Source: Candidatus Doolittlea endobia (lineage in GTDB: Bacteria; Pseudomonadota; Gammaproteobacteria; Enterobacterales; Enterobacteriaceae). Taken from it: 64,000 nucleotides of DNA. Of the stretch, positions 48,524-59,879 are shown one piece after another. Position 1 is the first letter of the stretch. Every line of letters starts with the position of its first letter. Made by a program: the position numbers and the translations under genes. The notes beneath the pieces are model-generated. The model saw nothing but the letters and a program-made list of their open reading frames with translations, was not told where the DNA came from and searched no databases. The stretch covers positions 682,001 through 746,000 of the forward strand of contig NZ_LN999833.1 of assembly GCF_900039485.1 (NCBI RefSeq). The letters run 5' to 3'.

Positions 48524-49099
48524 AAAAAGTTTTTCCATGTGTCTGCGGATTATTTGTGTAGAACGACTAGGAATTAGAGTCAATAAACCTAACGAGGCAT
48601 TGAACCTTGAAGTTGCAGCTATTGCAAGGGTATGGTATAGAAAAACTGGAAGTCGATGTATTTCGGGAAGAAAATAATTTCATTTTTACTATCTAGGCAT
48701 CTTAATTAGACACACATTAAACTATCCAAGACGCAGGGATTTGAAAGTTCGCTTCAAGACTGTTCTGGTGCATTTTAAAAAATTACGCCAAAACAAATTG
48801 CCAATAGCACAAAGCTTAGTGCCGCAGTTGTTGTCTGTTGTCAAAACAATAATGCTAGTTGGTTGTTTTAGGCTTATGTTCACATAAGAACATAAGCCTT
48901 TACTTATTTTTAGCGCCACAGATATCCCACATAACCCTTTAGATACTAAAGCATGGTTCATTTATCAGGTCTCATTAAATTCAACTTATTATGTTATAAG
49001 CAAATCTGATCTATTGCCTAACGTGGAGTTTATTTCTGATTTTATAACAGAGTTGTCATACCAAAGGATCTTTCGGTCCAGACTTGCAGAACATTATTT
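48524..49099. other. spacer between cysS and the ppiB remnant
   Basis: About 575 bases without a gene; contains the 12-bp hairpin at 48870-48899. The minus frame at 48722-48961 runs through that hairpin and is not convincing. Confidence 0.5.
48870..48899 (+). terminator. orphan 12-bp hairpin, terminator-like
   Basis: AGGCTTATGTTC (48870-48881) and GAACATAAGCCT (48888-48899) are perfectly complementary around ACATAA. TTTACTTATTTTTAG follows on the plus strand, as in an intrinsic terminator. No gene ends upstream on the plus strand, so it may terminate a lost gene or belong to an unknown RNA. Confidence 0.5.
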
Positions 49100-49358
49100 A
49101 TGGTCGCTTTACATATCAAGTACGATGATATTCTTATAGAAACCTTTCGGATAAAGCGCCGTTAACCGTTGAAGATTGTCTCAATTACTGCCGAAGGAAG
49201 TTTAATATCATTTTACATCACCTGATTAAGCGTTTTATGATCCAGAGAAGTGTTTATTCTTTCCATGAAGAAATCTATCCAGGTGTCGATAGAACATAAA
49301 GTCAACAATGATCTAAAAATAATAGGTCTTCATAAAGAAGACGTTAGTAATTCCACGT
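49100..49358 (+). pseudogene. ppiB: decayed ppiB (peptidyl-prolyl isomerase B)
   Basis: The ATG at 49100 opens MVALHIKYDDILIETF (PpiB MVTFHTNHGDIVIKTF); after a frameshift TVEDCLNYCRRKFNIILHHL IKRFMIQ follows ([27 protein letters not shown]). Near the end [13 protein letters not shown] matches the C-terminal GMHQDVPKEDVIIESVTV. The catalytic centre is deleted. ppiB stands between cysS and lpxH in E. coli. Confidence 0.75.
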
Positions 49359-50078
49359 ATGTCAACATTATTTGTCGCAGATATTCATCTTTGCGCACGA
49401 GAGCCGGCAATCACCGCCGGTTTTCTGCATTTTTTACGCGCGCGCGCGATAGCTGCGCAAGCGCTGTATATCCTTGGCGATTTATTTAAAGTATGGGTTG
49501 GTGATGATGATCCTAATCCGCTGCATCACGAAATTGCCGTCGCACTACAGGCACTAACTCAGCGCGGCATTCCCTGCTACTTTATCCACGGAAATCGTGA
49601 TTTCTTGCTTGGCAAGCGTTATGCCGCTGCCTGCGGCATAACGCTATTGATCGCTCCGCAAGTAATGTTTCTAAATGGGCTACGGATCGTGATTTTGCAT
49701 GGTGACGCGCTGTGCACCGACGATAACGACTATCAGCGTTTTCGCCGCTGGATGCACCAACGCTGTCTACAGCGACTATTTTTGTCCTTGCCGCTGTGGC
49801 TACGGTTGCGTATTGCCGATCGAATGCGTGCTAATAGCTTGCGCGCTAACTCTGGTAAAACTACCGGAATTATGGACGTCAATGCGCAAGCAGTTATAGC
49901 CGCGATGGATGATACCGACTCGACGGTGATGATCCATGGTCATACCCATCAGCCAGCGATCCATCAATTGCCCGGGAAACGTTGTCGTGCAGTACTTGGC
50001 GCCTGGTGCCATCATGGATCGATCGTCGAGGTTTCCACTAGCGGTGTCATACTGCATGAGTTTCGTTTCAATGGCTGA
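49359..50078 (+). CDS. lpxH: UDP-2,3-diacylglucosamine hydrolase
   Basis: Fourth step of lipid A synthesis: cleaves UDP-2,3-diacylglucosamine to lipid X and UMP at the inner membrane. The 239 residues (E. coli 240) show the metallophosphoesterase series: DIHL near residue 8, [13 protein letters not shown] near 41, [10 protein letters not shown] near 79, HGDALCTDD near 114 and HGHTHQP near 195. The start codon follows straight on from the ppiB remnant. A hairpin (AAATTCAG/CTGAATTT, 50078-50098) overlaps its stop. Confidence 0.95.
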   Translation: MSTLFVADIHLCAREPAITAGFLHFLRARAIAAQALYILGDLFKVWVGDDDPNPLHHEIAVALQALTQRGIPCYFIHGNRDFLLGKRYAAACGITLLIAPQVMFLNGLRIVILHGDALCTDDNDYQRFRRWMHQRCLQRLFLSLPLWLRLRIADRMRANSLRANSGKTTGIMDVNAQAVIAAMDDTDSTVMIHGHTHQPAIHQLPGKRCRAVLGAWCHHGSIVEVSTSGVILHEFRFNG

Positions 50079-50098
50079 AATTCAGCGTCGCTGAATTT
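50078..50098 (+). terminator. weak hairpin at the lpxH stop
   Basis: AAATTCAG and CTGAATTT form an 8-bp stem around CGTCG, but no T tract follows, so termination here is doubtful. Confidence 0.3.
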
Positions 50099-50559
50099 GT
50101 GCGGCGCTCTACTACTGATGGTGCAGTAGATATATTCGCTTTACTGAGACTGGTTATAGGCGTAAGATCTGTTACTACGCCGAGACGGTGTAGATACTAT
50201 TGCATAGATAGGAGTTGACGCTCGGCAATATTATTTTTTATCGCTATTTTCTATTCTGCTTGGCGCCTGTTTTAATAGTATCACCTGTTCACCAAGACTT
50301 TAATTGTCACAACAAAAACATAATCAGCGTTGTGACAATAGGATTAACATGACCCGGATCAAAAAGGTGTTATCTAGAGTCTCGTCTCCGATTATGTTTC
50401 CAATGCATGTAAACGTTGTACATAACGTTCGGTACTTTTTAGATAGTGCAGCTGCTATAACTGACGGAGTTCCGATTCCGGTGGCTGCGCGCCGAAACAT
50501 GTACAGCATGCATATAGGAAAACATCAACGCTAAAGCTCTCTAGAGCAATGTCCGCCTC
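50099..50559. other. spacer between lpxH and the purK remnant
   Basis: About 460 bases, perhaps partly decayed purK. The frames at 50304-50534 (plus) and 50324-50509 (minus) show no family resemblance. Confidence 0.45.
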
Positions 50560-51560
50560 ACCGAGGCGTGTGATATGGCGGACAGCAACATCAAAGAAAA
50601 GTACTAGAAAAAACGTCAAATCAGACTAACACTCAACTCCTCGAGGCCACAAATCGCCTTCTCGATAAATAAACGAGCTGAACAACCGAGGCGTATCTTG
50701 TTGTTCTGAACACAAACACTAGTGGTCCGCCAGCCACTCTGTTCTCACCTCGTTGCCAATCATATTCAATATCACCGCGTGTGCGCTAACAACCAGTGTC
50801 GGCAACGGTAGTCCAAAAATGCGCCTCATATTGACTAATAGAGGCACTGTTTTGCGTTCAGTGGTCGCTGTTATACAGCTTTGGAGCTAGTTCATTAATG
50901 AGTCATTGCATTATTCCAATAATCTTTGCAGTACAGCCTGAGCATATTTTCCGCTTATCGTTGGAGGCTATTGTCTGGTGATAGGAGGCGCGAAGCTGAA
51001 TGGTAGGATTCCATCTAGATGAAATTATGGGTCAGCGGGTAAAAAACCTGAGCACCGTCAGTAGAACTGACGCGCCTAGCAGCGACACTTCACTATCAAA
51101 AGCGATTCCCTTTTCGACGCTACTGCTACCGTTTGTGGAAGACCAGCCTCATCGCCCGAAGCTGTCATTGTTCTTGACCGTCGCGCTAAATAGTCGAAGA
51201 AAATAAATATTTTCACCCATTGGCAAGACTTGTCAACAGCCTCAAAGGGGCGGTTGCTAAACATAATTGATCCAGCAGTTGCTTTTGCGTTAAGCGGTCA
51301 GCCAAAAGGGGAAATATCACGGTTGACAAAGCTATTGTGACGTGCTAGCTCTCAGATGAGAGCTGTTTCTGGCCAGCGCTCGATTTCTGCGGTAATTACG
51401 CTTTGCTGGGATTAAATAGATTCGGATTCGGTATTGAGTCAGACCAAGAGCTCTGTGATACATAGAGGTTTGCCGGCTTGCTGTAGCATTCGATCCAATT
51501 GGTCGATGCCAATACGAAGAGGGGTTTCGTGTCCGTTCCCTCGGGTCAAGATTGTTCACC
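50560..51560 (-). pseudogene. purK: decayed purK (N5-carboxyaminoimidazole ribonucleotide synthase)
   Basis: Minus-strand fragments in order: RIGIDQLDRMLQQAGKPL (about 51520-51470), QQSVITAEIERWPETALI then ELARHNSFVNRDIFPLLADR and LTQKQLLDQLCLATAPL (51400-51245), GIAFDSEVSLLGAS and FYPLTHNFI (51110-51015), and LPLPTLVVSAHAVILNMIGN EVRTEWL near 50815-50740. They match PurK step by step (VITAEIERWPETALTRELA, FVNRDVFPIIADRLTQKQL, GEVSLVGAR, LPLPQPVV...MINLIG). Many stops and shifts occur. Confidence 0.87.
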
Positions 51561-51619
51561 CTTCATTGGTTTGTTGTTGACGACACTGGCTCAGACGTTC
51601 AGTTAGCGTCGTATCATGC

Positions 51620-51990
51620 GGCACTAAAATTTAAGCGACTAAGAGAGCAGCGTTGGCTGCGCTGCTGCGCTGGCTTTACTATACGATAGAAACAGGCTGT
51701 TCACGCTGCTAAGTGTTGTGCTTTGTACTAGAACACCTAATACGGGAAGTAACGTCTTGACTGTTAGCATATCTAGCAGATGCACTGCGCCTCTGCGTCG
51801 GCAAAAATTACTTGTATAACTGTTTTCTGTCGCCTGCTCAGCGAAGCTGAATAACTTAGTGTGCGGTGTGCCGAAATAATTTTGCTTCAAAAAACGTGTA
51901 GTGCGATGCGGAAAATTGTAGGGTGCTCCAATCGCTTTGTGCCATGATAATAGCCATTTTGCCGTCTCGAAAGTTGCTTGCATACACGTC
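51620..51990 (-). pseudogene. purE: decayed purE (N5-CAIR mutase)
   Basis: Minus-strand fragments: MAIIMAQSDWSTLQFSA (PurE VAIVMGSKSDWATMQFAA), HTKLFSFAEQATENSY (PDKLFSFAESAEENGY), GAVHLLDMLTVKTLLPVLGV LVQSTTLSSVNSL ([33 protein letters not shown]) and KASAAAQPTLLS (GKAGAANAALLA). The order is right but the frame shifts repeatedly. purE-purK lie next to lpxH in E. coli. Confidence 0.87.
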
Positions 51991-52276
51991 GTCTTCCTGG
52001 TTTATGAGGACCACAGCCCTAATTAATTGAGCGTAGAAGCATATCATGAGTCTAAAGAAAATATCGTAACTGCCGGATGCGTTTAGCCTCATGAAAACTG
52101 CTCTGCACAGACTGACAGTCTATGTTTTGTTCACTAACGATTTTATCTCATTCTGTGGCAGGGATTAACAAGATATAGCGTATAAAAATACGCACGCAGC
52201 CTCTATGAGAGGTACGCGGCCGCTTACTCTATGATGCATAATTGACTGATAAGTTGTGCAGGCCGTATATGGACGC

Positions 52277-52300
52277 TGTCGTCATGAATTAAAGATGAAT
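52277..52300 (-). repeat. R1 degenerate interspersed repeat
   Basis: Minus strand reads ATTCATCTTTAATTCATGAC followed by GAC. Confidence 0.5.
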
Positions 52301-52728
52301 TATAATACAAATTTTTTATTAATGTAGCGCTTGAACCTAATCATCTTTAAGCAATTTACCACACAATGATGGCTATACGCGAGTATCGCTTCTGAAAATA
52401 TTACTGGAAAACAGATGAGTAAAGTACCTCGTTGGTATATTACTATCGCAGAAACATTATTGAGGTATTTTAAAACTGCTGAGTAAAAACATCACTTTAG
52501 CAAAGCGTACTAACTGTAATGCTTACACAGAATGAAAACATTGAGAATAGCATATTAAACTCAAATCGTGATCAGCAAGAGTTTCATTACTACATTCTTC
52601 AAATATCTATATGGTGTTGATGAATGACGCTGTAACGTCAAGTCGCGAAACTGTTGATGATCCACTAGTATCACCGGTACATTTACAACATAATGAGCAA
52701 TTCCATTTTATGCATTAAAAGAACAACC

Positions 52729-52754
52729 AATGTCTTCCTTTAACTCCTGACGAC
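52729..52754 (+). repeat. R1 degenerate interspersed repeat
   Basis: AATGTCTTCCTTTAACTCCT followed by GACGAC, preceded by AACC. Confidence 0.55.
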
Positions 52755-52961
52755 TTAGCGAAAGAGTTGGCTCATTGAGTTTTCCAAAACTAATTCGCTT
52801 ATTATTTAAAGCATACTAAACAGTTTAGATAATTGCAAAAGTTGATGTTTGAGTACTTGCGTAGTCCTTAACCGTAGACGCTAGAAAATCGCAAGCATCG
52901 TATGCTTTTAATCAACGGTTGATATCTGGAAGGTAATGTAAGAGTTAATTTTTGTGCCTGA

Positions 52962-53318
<357 letters not shown>

Positions 53319-53455
53319 TTTTCCGGCATACACGATTAACCCCGGTCGCGTAATTAATCTACAGACTTCGCTTCGCTATTATATATTAAAAGCTCTGTGT
53401 CATCCGGAAGGATTGCACTGTCTTTTATCGTTCAAGTGCTTATCTGACTGGACTT

Positions 53456-55216
53456 ATGGCTGGACGAATCCCAAGTATTTTCATCAATGACTTGTTAGCA
53501 TGCACTAACATCGTTAATCTGATCGATGTACGGGTAAAACTCAAAAAGCAGGGCAAGCATTTTCACGCCTGCTGCCCATTTCATCGTGAGAAAACTCCGT
53601 CGTTTACTGTAAATAGCGAAAAGCAATTTTACCATTGTTTCGGGTGTGGCGCCCATGGTAATGCCATCGATTTTCTGATGAATTATGACAGGCTGGAGTT
53701 CCTCGAATCTATCGAGGAGCTTGCCATTCAACACAATCTGGACGTGCCATATAAAACGAACGCCGACTCAAGCCAGAAAAAGTACCAACAGAGACAAAGC
53801 TTGTACCAACTGATGGACAAGCTTAGCAAATTTTATCAACAGGAACTACAGGAACAGACGGCATCGAATGCGCGTCACTATCTACAACAGCGCGGGCTAA
53901 GCAAAGCGGTCATTAATCATTTTGCCATCGGTTTCGCGCCGCCAGGCTGGGATAATCTTTATAAGCGTTTTCGTTGTTCAACAGAAGAACGAGCCTTGCT
54001 CAATGAGACTGGCATGATAGTTATAAATAAAAACGGCCGCACCTACGATCGTTTTCGCGATCGTATCATGTTTCCCATCCGCGATAAACGCGGGCGGGTA
54101 ATCGCTTTTGGTGGACGAATATTAGGTGAAGGTCAGCCGAAATATCTAAATTCTCCAGAAACAGATATTTTTCATAAAGGCCGCCAGCTGTATGGACTGC
54201 ATGAAGCCCTGCAGCAACATACGAAATTATCCCGATTACTCGTGGTCGAAGGTTATATAGATGCCGTAACGCTAGCACAATTCGGTATCAACTATGTAGT
54301 AGCTTCGTTAGGCACCTCGACTACTCCTGATCATATGCAACTGCTGTATCGCATCACCGATCGAGTAATCTATTGCTATGACGGCGACCTCGCTGGACGG
54401 GAAGCGGCTCGGCGCGTACTTGAAAACGCGCTTCCCTACTTGACTGATGGCCGCCAGCTAAGCTTCATATTTCTACCGGACGGGGAGGATCCTGATATGC
54501 TAGTGCGCAAAATCGGCAAAGAAGCATTTGAACAATACATTGCACAGGCGCAACCGCTGTCGACGTTTTTATTTGAGATGCTAATGCCACAAGTTGACTT
54601 AAGTAGCCCAGATGGTCGCGCTAAGTTGAGCATGCTAGCACTACCGTTGATAAGACAAGTGCCTGGCGAGGTATTGCGTCTCTACCTGCGCCAACAATTG
54701 GGCAATAAACTAGGGATCCTAGATGACAATCAACTAGAGAAACTGCTTCCCACAGCACCTCTGAAAGCAAATATTTCACTACGTCCGCAGATAAAACGCA
54801 CAACCATGCGTATACTGATAGGATTACTAATACAGAATCCGCAGCTTTCCTCCTTAGTACATACGGTGAGGGAACTTGGACAGATAAATCAACCAGGCGT
54901 TCCGTTGTTTGTTGAATTAGTGCAAACCTGCCAGACTCAACCAGGATTAACCACTGGCCAATTGCTAGAGTATTATCGGGAGAATAAATTTTACTCCCAG
55001 CTTGAAACCCTGGCGATCTGGAACCACATGATTGTAGACGAGATGATTGAGGCTACATTTACAGATACCTTAGCAAGTCTTTATGCCTCCATACTTGAAC
55101 ACCGTCAAGAAACGCTTATCGCCCGTGAGCGGACGAACGGTTTGACGACCAAAGAACGCCAAGAACTTTGGCTGCTAAATCAAGCGCTGGCGAAAAACCT
55201 GAATGACAAGATTTAA
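53456..55216 (+). CDS. dnaG: DNA primase
   Basis: Makes RNA primers at the fork with the DnaB helicase. The 586 residues (E. coli 581) begin MAGRIPSIFINDLLACTNIV. The zinc finger is in HACCPFHREKTPSFTV...FYHCFGCGAHGNAID near residues 38-70. The catalytic core has GFGGRILGEGQPKYLNSPET-type sequence and the TOPRIM metal sites VVEGYIDAVTLAQ near 265 and CYDGDLAGREAA near 309. A C-terminal helicase-binding domain follows. Middle gene of the MMS operon, 137 bases after rpsU. Confidence 0.97.
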   Translation: MAGRIPSIFINDLLACTNIVNLIDVRVKLKKQGKHFHACCPFHREKTPSFTVNSEKQFYHCFGCGAHGNAIDFLMNYDRLEFLESIEELAIQHNLDVPYKTNADSSQKKYQQRQSLYQLMDKLSKFYQQELQEQTASNARHYLQQRGLSKAVINHFAIGFAPPGWDNLYKRFRCSTEERALLNETGMIVINKNGRTYDRFRDRIMFPIRDKRGRVIAFGGRILGEGQPKYLNSPETDIFHKGRQLYGLHEALQQHTKLSRLLVVEGYIDAVTLAQFGINYVVASLGTSTTPDHMQLLYRITDRVIYCYDGDLAGREAARRVLENALPYLTDGRQLSFIFLPDGEDPDMLVRKIGKEAFEQYIAQAQPLSTFLFEMLMPQVDLSSPDGRAKLSMLALPLIRQVPGEVLRLYLRQQLGNKLGILDDNQLEKLLPTAPLKANISLRPQIKRTTMRILIGLLIQNPQLSSLVHTVRELGQINQPGVPLFVELVQTCQTQPGLTTGQLLEYYRENKFYSQLETLAIWNHMIVDEMIEATFTDTLASLYASILEHRQETLIARERTNGLTTKERQELWLLNQALAKNLNDKI

Positions 55217-55350
55217 TTGCCGATATTTGATAGGCAAGATCCTACACGATGCCGTATTGGGCTGCGGTGAAAAACAAAGCCTAGATTTCTAGTTGGTGAT
55301 GCGCTTTCACCAACCAACCGAATATTACTTTGAAGTGTGGATACCGTCTT

Positions 55351-57192
55351 ATGGAGCAAAACCCGCAGTCACAGCTCAAGCTACTTGTCACACGTGGTAA
55401 GGAGCAAGGCTATTTGACGTTTGCTGAAGTCAATGATCATCTGCCGGAGGATATCGTCGACTCAGAGCAGATCGAAGACATTATTCAAATGATAAATGAC
55501 ATGGGCATCCAAATGATGGAAGAAGCACCGGACGCCGATGACCTACTACTGACCGAAACTACTTCTGATACCGACGAGGATGCGGAAGAAGTTGCGGCGC
55601 AGGTTTTGTCCAGCGTAGAATCCGAAATTGGGCGAACTACAGACCCCGTGCGCATGTACATGCGTGAGATGGGTACCGTTGAGCTCTTAACACGCGAGGG
55701 AGAAATCGATATTGCTAAGCGTATTGAAGATGGAATTAATCAGGTTCAGTGCTCAGTTGCCGAGTACCCTGAGGCTATTACTTACCTGCTAGAGCAATAC
55801 GATCGCGTTGAAGCTGGCACGGCTCGCCTGTCCGATCTTGTTACCGGCTTCGTCGATCCTAATGTGGAAGAAGATATAGCGCCCACCGCTACCAATATCG
55901 GTTCCGAACTCTCCGTCGACGAAATCGTCGATGATGGCGAGGAGGAAGAGGACCGCGACGACAGCACAGATGATGATAACAGCATCGATCCTGAACTGGC
56001 GCGCCAAAAATTTGTTGAGCTGCGCAAACAATACGAAATTACTCGTACCGTTATTAAAACTAACGGACGCAGCCATGCTAAATCGGCTGCTGAAATTCTC
56101 AACCTTTCCGATGTCTTCAAGCAGTTTCGCTTTGTGCCAAAGCAATTCGATTACCTAGTCAATAACATGCGTGCCATGATGGATCGCGTACGTACCCAGG
56201 AACGGGTGATTATGAAATTGTGCGTAGAAATCAGCAAGATGCCTAAGAAAAACTTCGTCACGTTGTTTGCAGGAAATGAAACTAGTGAAAGCTGGTTCAG
56301 TACCGCTCTAGCAATGAACAAACCTTGGTCGGAAAAACTGCACGCAGTCGACGATGATGTGCACCGCAGCTTGCAAAAACTGCGCCAGATTGAAAAAGAA
56401 ATCGGTTTGAGCATTAAACAGGTAAAAGATATTAATCGTCGCATGTCGATCGGCGAAGCCAAAGCGCGACGAGCCAAGAAAGAAATGGTCGAGGCGAACT
56501 TGCGCCTGGTTATATCTATCGCCAAGAAATACACCAACCGTGGTCTGCAGTTCCTTGATCTGATTCAAGAAGGCAATATCGGTTTGATGAAGGCGGTGGA
56601 TAAATTTGAATACCGTCGTGGTTATAAGTTTTCCACCTACGCCACCTGGTGGATCCGTCAGGCCATCACTCGCTCTATCGCCGATCAAGCACGCACCATC
56701 CGTATTCCGGTGCATATGATTGAAACCATTAACAAACTCAACCGTATCTCCCGGCAGATACTACAGGAAATGGGACGCGAACCGACGCCAGAAGAGCTGG
56801 CGGAACGCATGCTGATGCCGGAGGATAAAATTCGTAAAGTGCTCAAGATTGCTAAAGAGCCTATCTCCATGGAGACACCTATCGGTGACGATGAAGATTC
56901 GCACTTAGGGGATTTTATCGAGGACACTACTCTTGAGCTGCCGATAGATTCAGCTACTTCGGAAAGTCTACGTTCAGCTACTCACGATGTGCTAGCCGGT
57001 CTGACTGCGCGTGAAGCTAAGGTTCTGCGCATGCGGTTTGGTATCGATATGAATACCGACCATACGTTAGAAGAAGTTGGTAAACAATTTGATGTTACCC
57101 GAGAGCGTATCCGTCAAATCGAAGCAAAAGCGCTGCGTAAGTTGCGTCACCCGAGCCGTTCTGAAGTCTTACGCAGCTTTCTGGACGATTAA
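55351..57192 (+). CDS. rpoD: RNA polymerase sigma-70
   Basis: Housekeeping sigma factor. ATG 55351 gives [20 protein letters not shown], 613 residues exactly as in E. coli; the upstream DNA (GTGTGGATACCGTCTT) is also conserved. Region 1.2 ([20 protein letters not shown]), an acidic spacer, region 2 ([40 protein letters not shown]), region 3 and region 4 ([20 protein letters not shown]) are intact, so promoters should be of the normal TTGACA/TATAAT type. Last gene of the MMS operon. Confidence 0.98.
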   Translation: MEQNPQSQLKLLVTRGKEQGYLTFAEVNDHLPEDIVDSEQIEDIIQMINDMGIQMMEEAPDADDLLLTETTSDTDEDAEEVAAQVLSSVESEIGRTTDPVRMYMREMGTVELLTREGEIDIAKRIEDGINQVQCSVAEYPEAITYLLEQYDRVEAGTARLSDLVTGFVDPNVEEDIAPTATNIGSELSVDEIVDDGEEEEDRDDSTDDDNSIDPELARQKFVELRKQYEITRTVIKTNGRSHAKSAAEILNLSDVFKQFRFVPKQFDYLVNNMRAMMDRVRTQERVIMKLCVEISKMPKKNFVTLFAGNETSESWFSTALAMNKPWSEKLHAVDDDVHRSLQKLRQIEKEIGLSIKQVKDINRRMSIGEAKARRAKKEMVEANLRLVISIAKKYTNRGLQFLDLIQEGNIGLMKAVDKFEYRRGYKFSTYATWWIRQAITRSIADQARTIRIPVHMIETINKLNRISRQILQEMGREPTPEELAERMLMPEDKIRKVLKIAKEPISMETPIGDDEDSHLGDFIEDTTLELPIDSATSESLRSATHDVLAGLTAREAKVLRMRFGIDMNTDHTLEEVGKQFDVTRERIRQIEAKALRKLRHPSRSEVLRSFLDD

Positions 57193-57254
57193 GTGCCGGT
57201 GTATCTAATGTGCACCTGCTTATCCACAGGCAGCATAGATTATGTAATAAGGAG
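57193..57254. other. end of the MMS operon
   Basis: CCTGCTTATCCACAGGCAG forms a small CCTG/CAGG hairpin right after rpoD and includes an isolated perfect DnaA box (57220-57228). No T tract follows, so it is not a convincing terminator. Confidence 0.35.
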
Positions 57255-57480
57255 GGGCGGACATGGGTGTCTTAATTGAAAATCGGTGTCACGGCGGTGG
57301 ATTTTCTGCTCAAACTTATAACGCCAGGCAAACGTGTCTCAATAACTAAATAACTAGTGACATTTCCGGACAGGTCAAAAGTTAACAGTGAAAATAACGT
57401 GTTGCATCTGTTCTGTAGGACAGAGAATCTTACTTGTGAGTCCCATTCATTCAACAACTCATTGACGAATTATCAGCCAT
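57255..57480 (+). pseudogene. coaBC: 3' remnant of coaBC (CoA biosynthesis)
   Basis: A frame reads GGFSAQTYNARQTC (CoaBC VGFAAETNNVEEYARQK), then SDIS (NDVS), and the DNA AACAGTGAAAATAACGTGTT GCATCTGTTC encodes SENNVLHLF, matching FNSDNNALHLFW near the C-terminus; [13 protein letters not shown] runs into dut (LLIDEI..RY). Stops interrupt it, and the N-terminal two thirds are absent. coaBC-dut is the E. coli order. Confidence 0.68.
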
Positions 57481-57481
57481 T

Positions 57482-57940
57482 ATGATGAAAAAAATCGATG
57501 TTAAGATCTTAGACAGCCGTATTGGCACTGATTTCCCACTCCCGACTTACGCCACTACGGGGTCCGCCGGTCTGGATTTACGCGTTTGCATCGATGAGTC
57601 GATGGTGCTGACTCCGGGAGAAACCACCCTGATTCCGACCGGGCTGGCTATTCACATTGCCGATGCCAATCTGGCGGCAATGATCTTGCCACGTTCCGGA
57701 TTAGGGCATAAACAAGGTATTGTTTTAGGCAATTTAGTAGGACTAATTGACTCCGACTACCAAGGGCCGCTCATGCTTTCGATTTGGAATCGCGGTAAGA
57801 ATATTTTCATAATTGAACCTGGAGAGCGCATAGCACAGATGCTCTTTGTGCCGGTTGTGCAGGCGGAGTTTAATGTGGTGGTATCCTTTGATGCCAGCAA
57901 ACGTGGTCAAGGGAACTTCGGTCACTCCGGGCGACAATAG
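57482..57940 (+). CDS. dut: dUTPase
   Basis: Trimeric enzyme splitting dUTP to dUMP and PPi, which keeps uracil out of DNA. The 152 residues (E. coli 151) contain all five motifs: [53 protein letters not shown] and the C-terminal [12 protein letters not shown] that closes the site. It overlaps the tail of the dead coaBC. Retained while the other nucleotide-pool cleaner here, rdgB, is lost. Confidence 0.97.
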   Translation: MMKKIDVKILDSRIGTDFPLPTYATTGSAGLDLRVCIDESMVLTPGETTLIPTGLAIHIADANLAAMILPRSGLGHKQGIVLGNLVGLIDSDYQGPLMLSIWNRGKNIFIIEPGERIAQMLFVPVVQAEFNVVVSFDASKRGQGNFGHSGRQ

Positions 57941-58667
57941 CTTAATGAGTATTTAGTTCACTATCATTAAAAACCTATTAATAGTGCACTATATAGATAG
58001 TACTTGGTGTTTAATCATAATTAATAATGATAACGCAAGATCTATGTGAGAAAATACGCAGGTATTGGTGCAAATGCTTGCGTCCAGATATGATAGGCAA
58101 TGTGTTATTAGTGCGAAATTAGCACTACTAGTTAGTAGTAGTATGTGAGAATGTTGTTGCTAATTTTGGCAATAAATGATTTTATGAGGAAGACGTTTAA
58201 TGTTATATCGCTTTAGAATAGATCTTGTTTATAATAAGATGACTAACAAGCGTTAACTTTTCAGTCTAAACATAAGAAAATGCGCTGGTTACTAATAAGT
58301 AGTCCTCTGTACGTATGTCATTAGTATTGACAGCAATATTTTATCTTGTGACGTCATCTTATTAGCGCACACTTGCAGTTCTGAGTGCCAATCAGCAGTT
58401 GAGTATCGCTAAAATCACTATGAAGTTCTTTTAACAAAGGGCTCGCAGCAAGTCCGCAGTCAATGGCAACAACACCGACAAAAAATGCATAATGTCACTA
58501 AATGCCTAACTATTATAACTGCACAACAAAACAGTATATTACTCGCCGCGTAGTACCTATATAGTAGGTATAATATGTATGATGTGAAAGAAAATTAACA
58601 GCAAAAGAGCATCAAAAACTAACGTCCTTCTGTGAAATCACCACGTCTCGATCCCATCTGACACGCC
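57941..58667. other. spacer between dut and fabB
   Basis: About 725 bases. slmA follows dut in E. coli; near 58400-58470 the plus strand has GAGTATCGC...AAAGGGCTCGCAGC, faintly like the SlmA C-terminus (SEFKYRPT..ARWPLIAAQLQ), too weak to call. No gene, repeat or terminator is otherwise seen. Confidence 0.45.
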
Positions 58668-59879
58668 TTAACTATATTTACGCATCACGATCGTTGCGTT
58701 GGTGCCACCGAAACCAAAGCTGTTACTCATGACTGTGGTTAACACACGCCTGGTCGGTTCAGTAATAACGTTCATGCCTTCTGCTTCTGGATCAAGCTGT
58801 TCGATATTGATGCTCGGAGCGATAAATCCATGTTCCAGCATTAGCAACGAGAAGATAATTTCGTGCACTCCGGCAGCACCGAGAGAATGACCGGTCATCG
58901 CTTTCGTAGAAGAAAACGCCGGATGCTGGCTGCCAAAGGTTTCTCGGATAGCCCACAACTCCTTGACGTCGCCAATTGGCGTAGAAGTTCCGTGAACGTT
59001 TAGGTAATCTACCGGAGTATGAACATCTTTCAAGGCCATCCGCATGCAGCGGATGGCGCCTTCACCGGACGGCGCGACCATGTCCGCACCGTCAGAAGTT
59101 GCACCATAACCGATAATCTCAGCATAAATATGAGCGCCACGGTTTAAAGCATGCTCCAACTCTTCCACTACTACGATACCGCCGCCACCGGCGATAACAA
59201 ATCCATCGCGATCGACGTCATACGTGCGCGACGCTTTAGTCGGCGTTTTGTTATAGCGAGTGGATAATGCGCCCATAGCATCAAATTCACAAGCCATTTC
59301 CCAGCACAGTTCTTCACCGCCACCCGCGAATACCACATCTTGCTTGCCGAGCTGAATCATTTCCACCGCATTTCCGATACAGTGTGCAGAAGTTGAACAG
59401 GCGGAGCTGATAGAGTAGTTAACGCCACGAATTTTGAAAGGGGTCGCCAGACACGCTGACACACCGGAGGCCATCGCCTTGGTAACCATATAAGGTCCCA
59501 CGCCGCGCAGGCCGCGAGCACGCATGTTATTAGATCCGACAACTTGATTGTGCGGTGAGCCACCGCCGGAACCGACGATAAGTCCAGTACGGTCGTCGGA
59601 CACCATGTTTTGAGTCAGTCCAGAGTCAGCAATCGCTTGCTCCATAGACAAAAAAGCGTAGATAGAGGCATCACTCATAAAGCGCGCTATTTTGCGATCA
59701 ATTAGCCCGGTGGTATCGAGTTTGATATTGCCCCAGATATGACTACGCATCCCAGAATCTTTCAATTCCTGAGAAAAAGTAATCCCGGAGCGGCCTTCTT
59801 GCAGTGAGGATAGGACTTCTTTTTGATTGTTACCGATACTTGATAAGATCCCCAGGCTGGTAATCACTGCACGTTTCAT
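58668..59879 (-). CDS. fabB: beta-ketoacyl-ACP synthase I
   Basis: Condensing enzyme that elongates fatty acids and is required for unsaturated chains. The 403 residues (E. coli 406) start [20 protein letters not shown]. The catalytic Cys is in [16 protein letters not shown] near residue 161, and the two histidines are in [12 protein letters not shown] near 296 and [13 protein letters not shown] near 331; the glycine-rich end [15 protein letters not shown] is intact. A dead mnmC is divergent from it, as in E. coli. Confidence 0.97.
   Translation of the reverse strand: MKRAVITSLGILSSIGNNQKEVLSSLQEGRSGITFSQELKDSGMRSHIWGNIKLDTTGLIDRKIARFMSDASIYAFLSMEQAIADSGLTQNMVSDDRTGLIVGSGGGSPHNQVVGSNNMRARGLRGVGPYMVTKAMASGVSACLATPFKIRGVNYSISSACSTSAHCIGNAVEMIQLGKQDVVFAGGGEELCWEMACEFDAMGALSTRYNKTPTKASRTYDVDRDGFVIAGGGGIVVVEELEHALNRGAHIYAEIIGYGATSDGADMVAPSGEGAIRCMRMALKDVHTPVDYLNVHGTSTPIGDVKELWAIRETFGSQHPAFSSTKAMTGHSLGAAGVHEIIFSLLMLEHGFIAPSINIEQLDPEAEGMNVITEPTRRVLTTVMSNSFGFGGTNATIVMRKYS

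Noticed and set aside
50938-50965. GAGCATATTTTCCGCTTATC, which looks like an R4 repeat
   Set aside because: It lies inside the purK remnant and its reverse strand fits the PurK AQ...ML region, so the likeness to R4 is probably chance.
57220-57228. perfect DnaA box after rpoD
   Set aside because: Single isolated box inside a small hairpin; no cluster or AT-rich unwinding region beside it, so not an origin.
58390-58480. possible slmA tail downstream of dut
   Set aside because: Position fits E. coli order but only a few scattered codons match; below what I would call.
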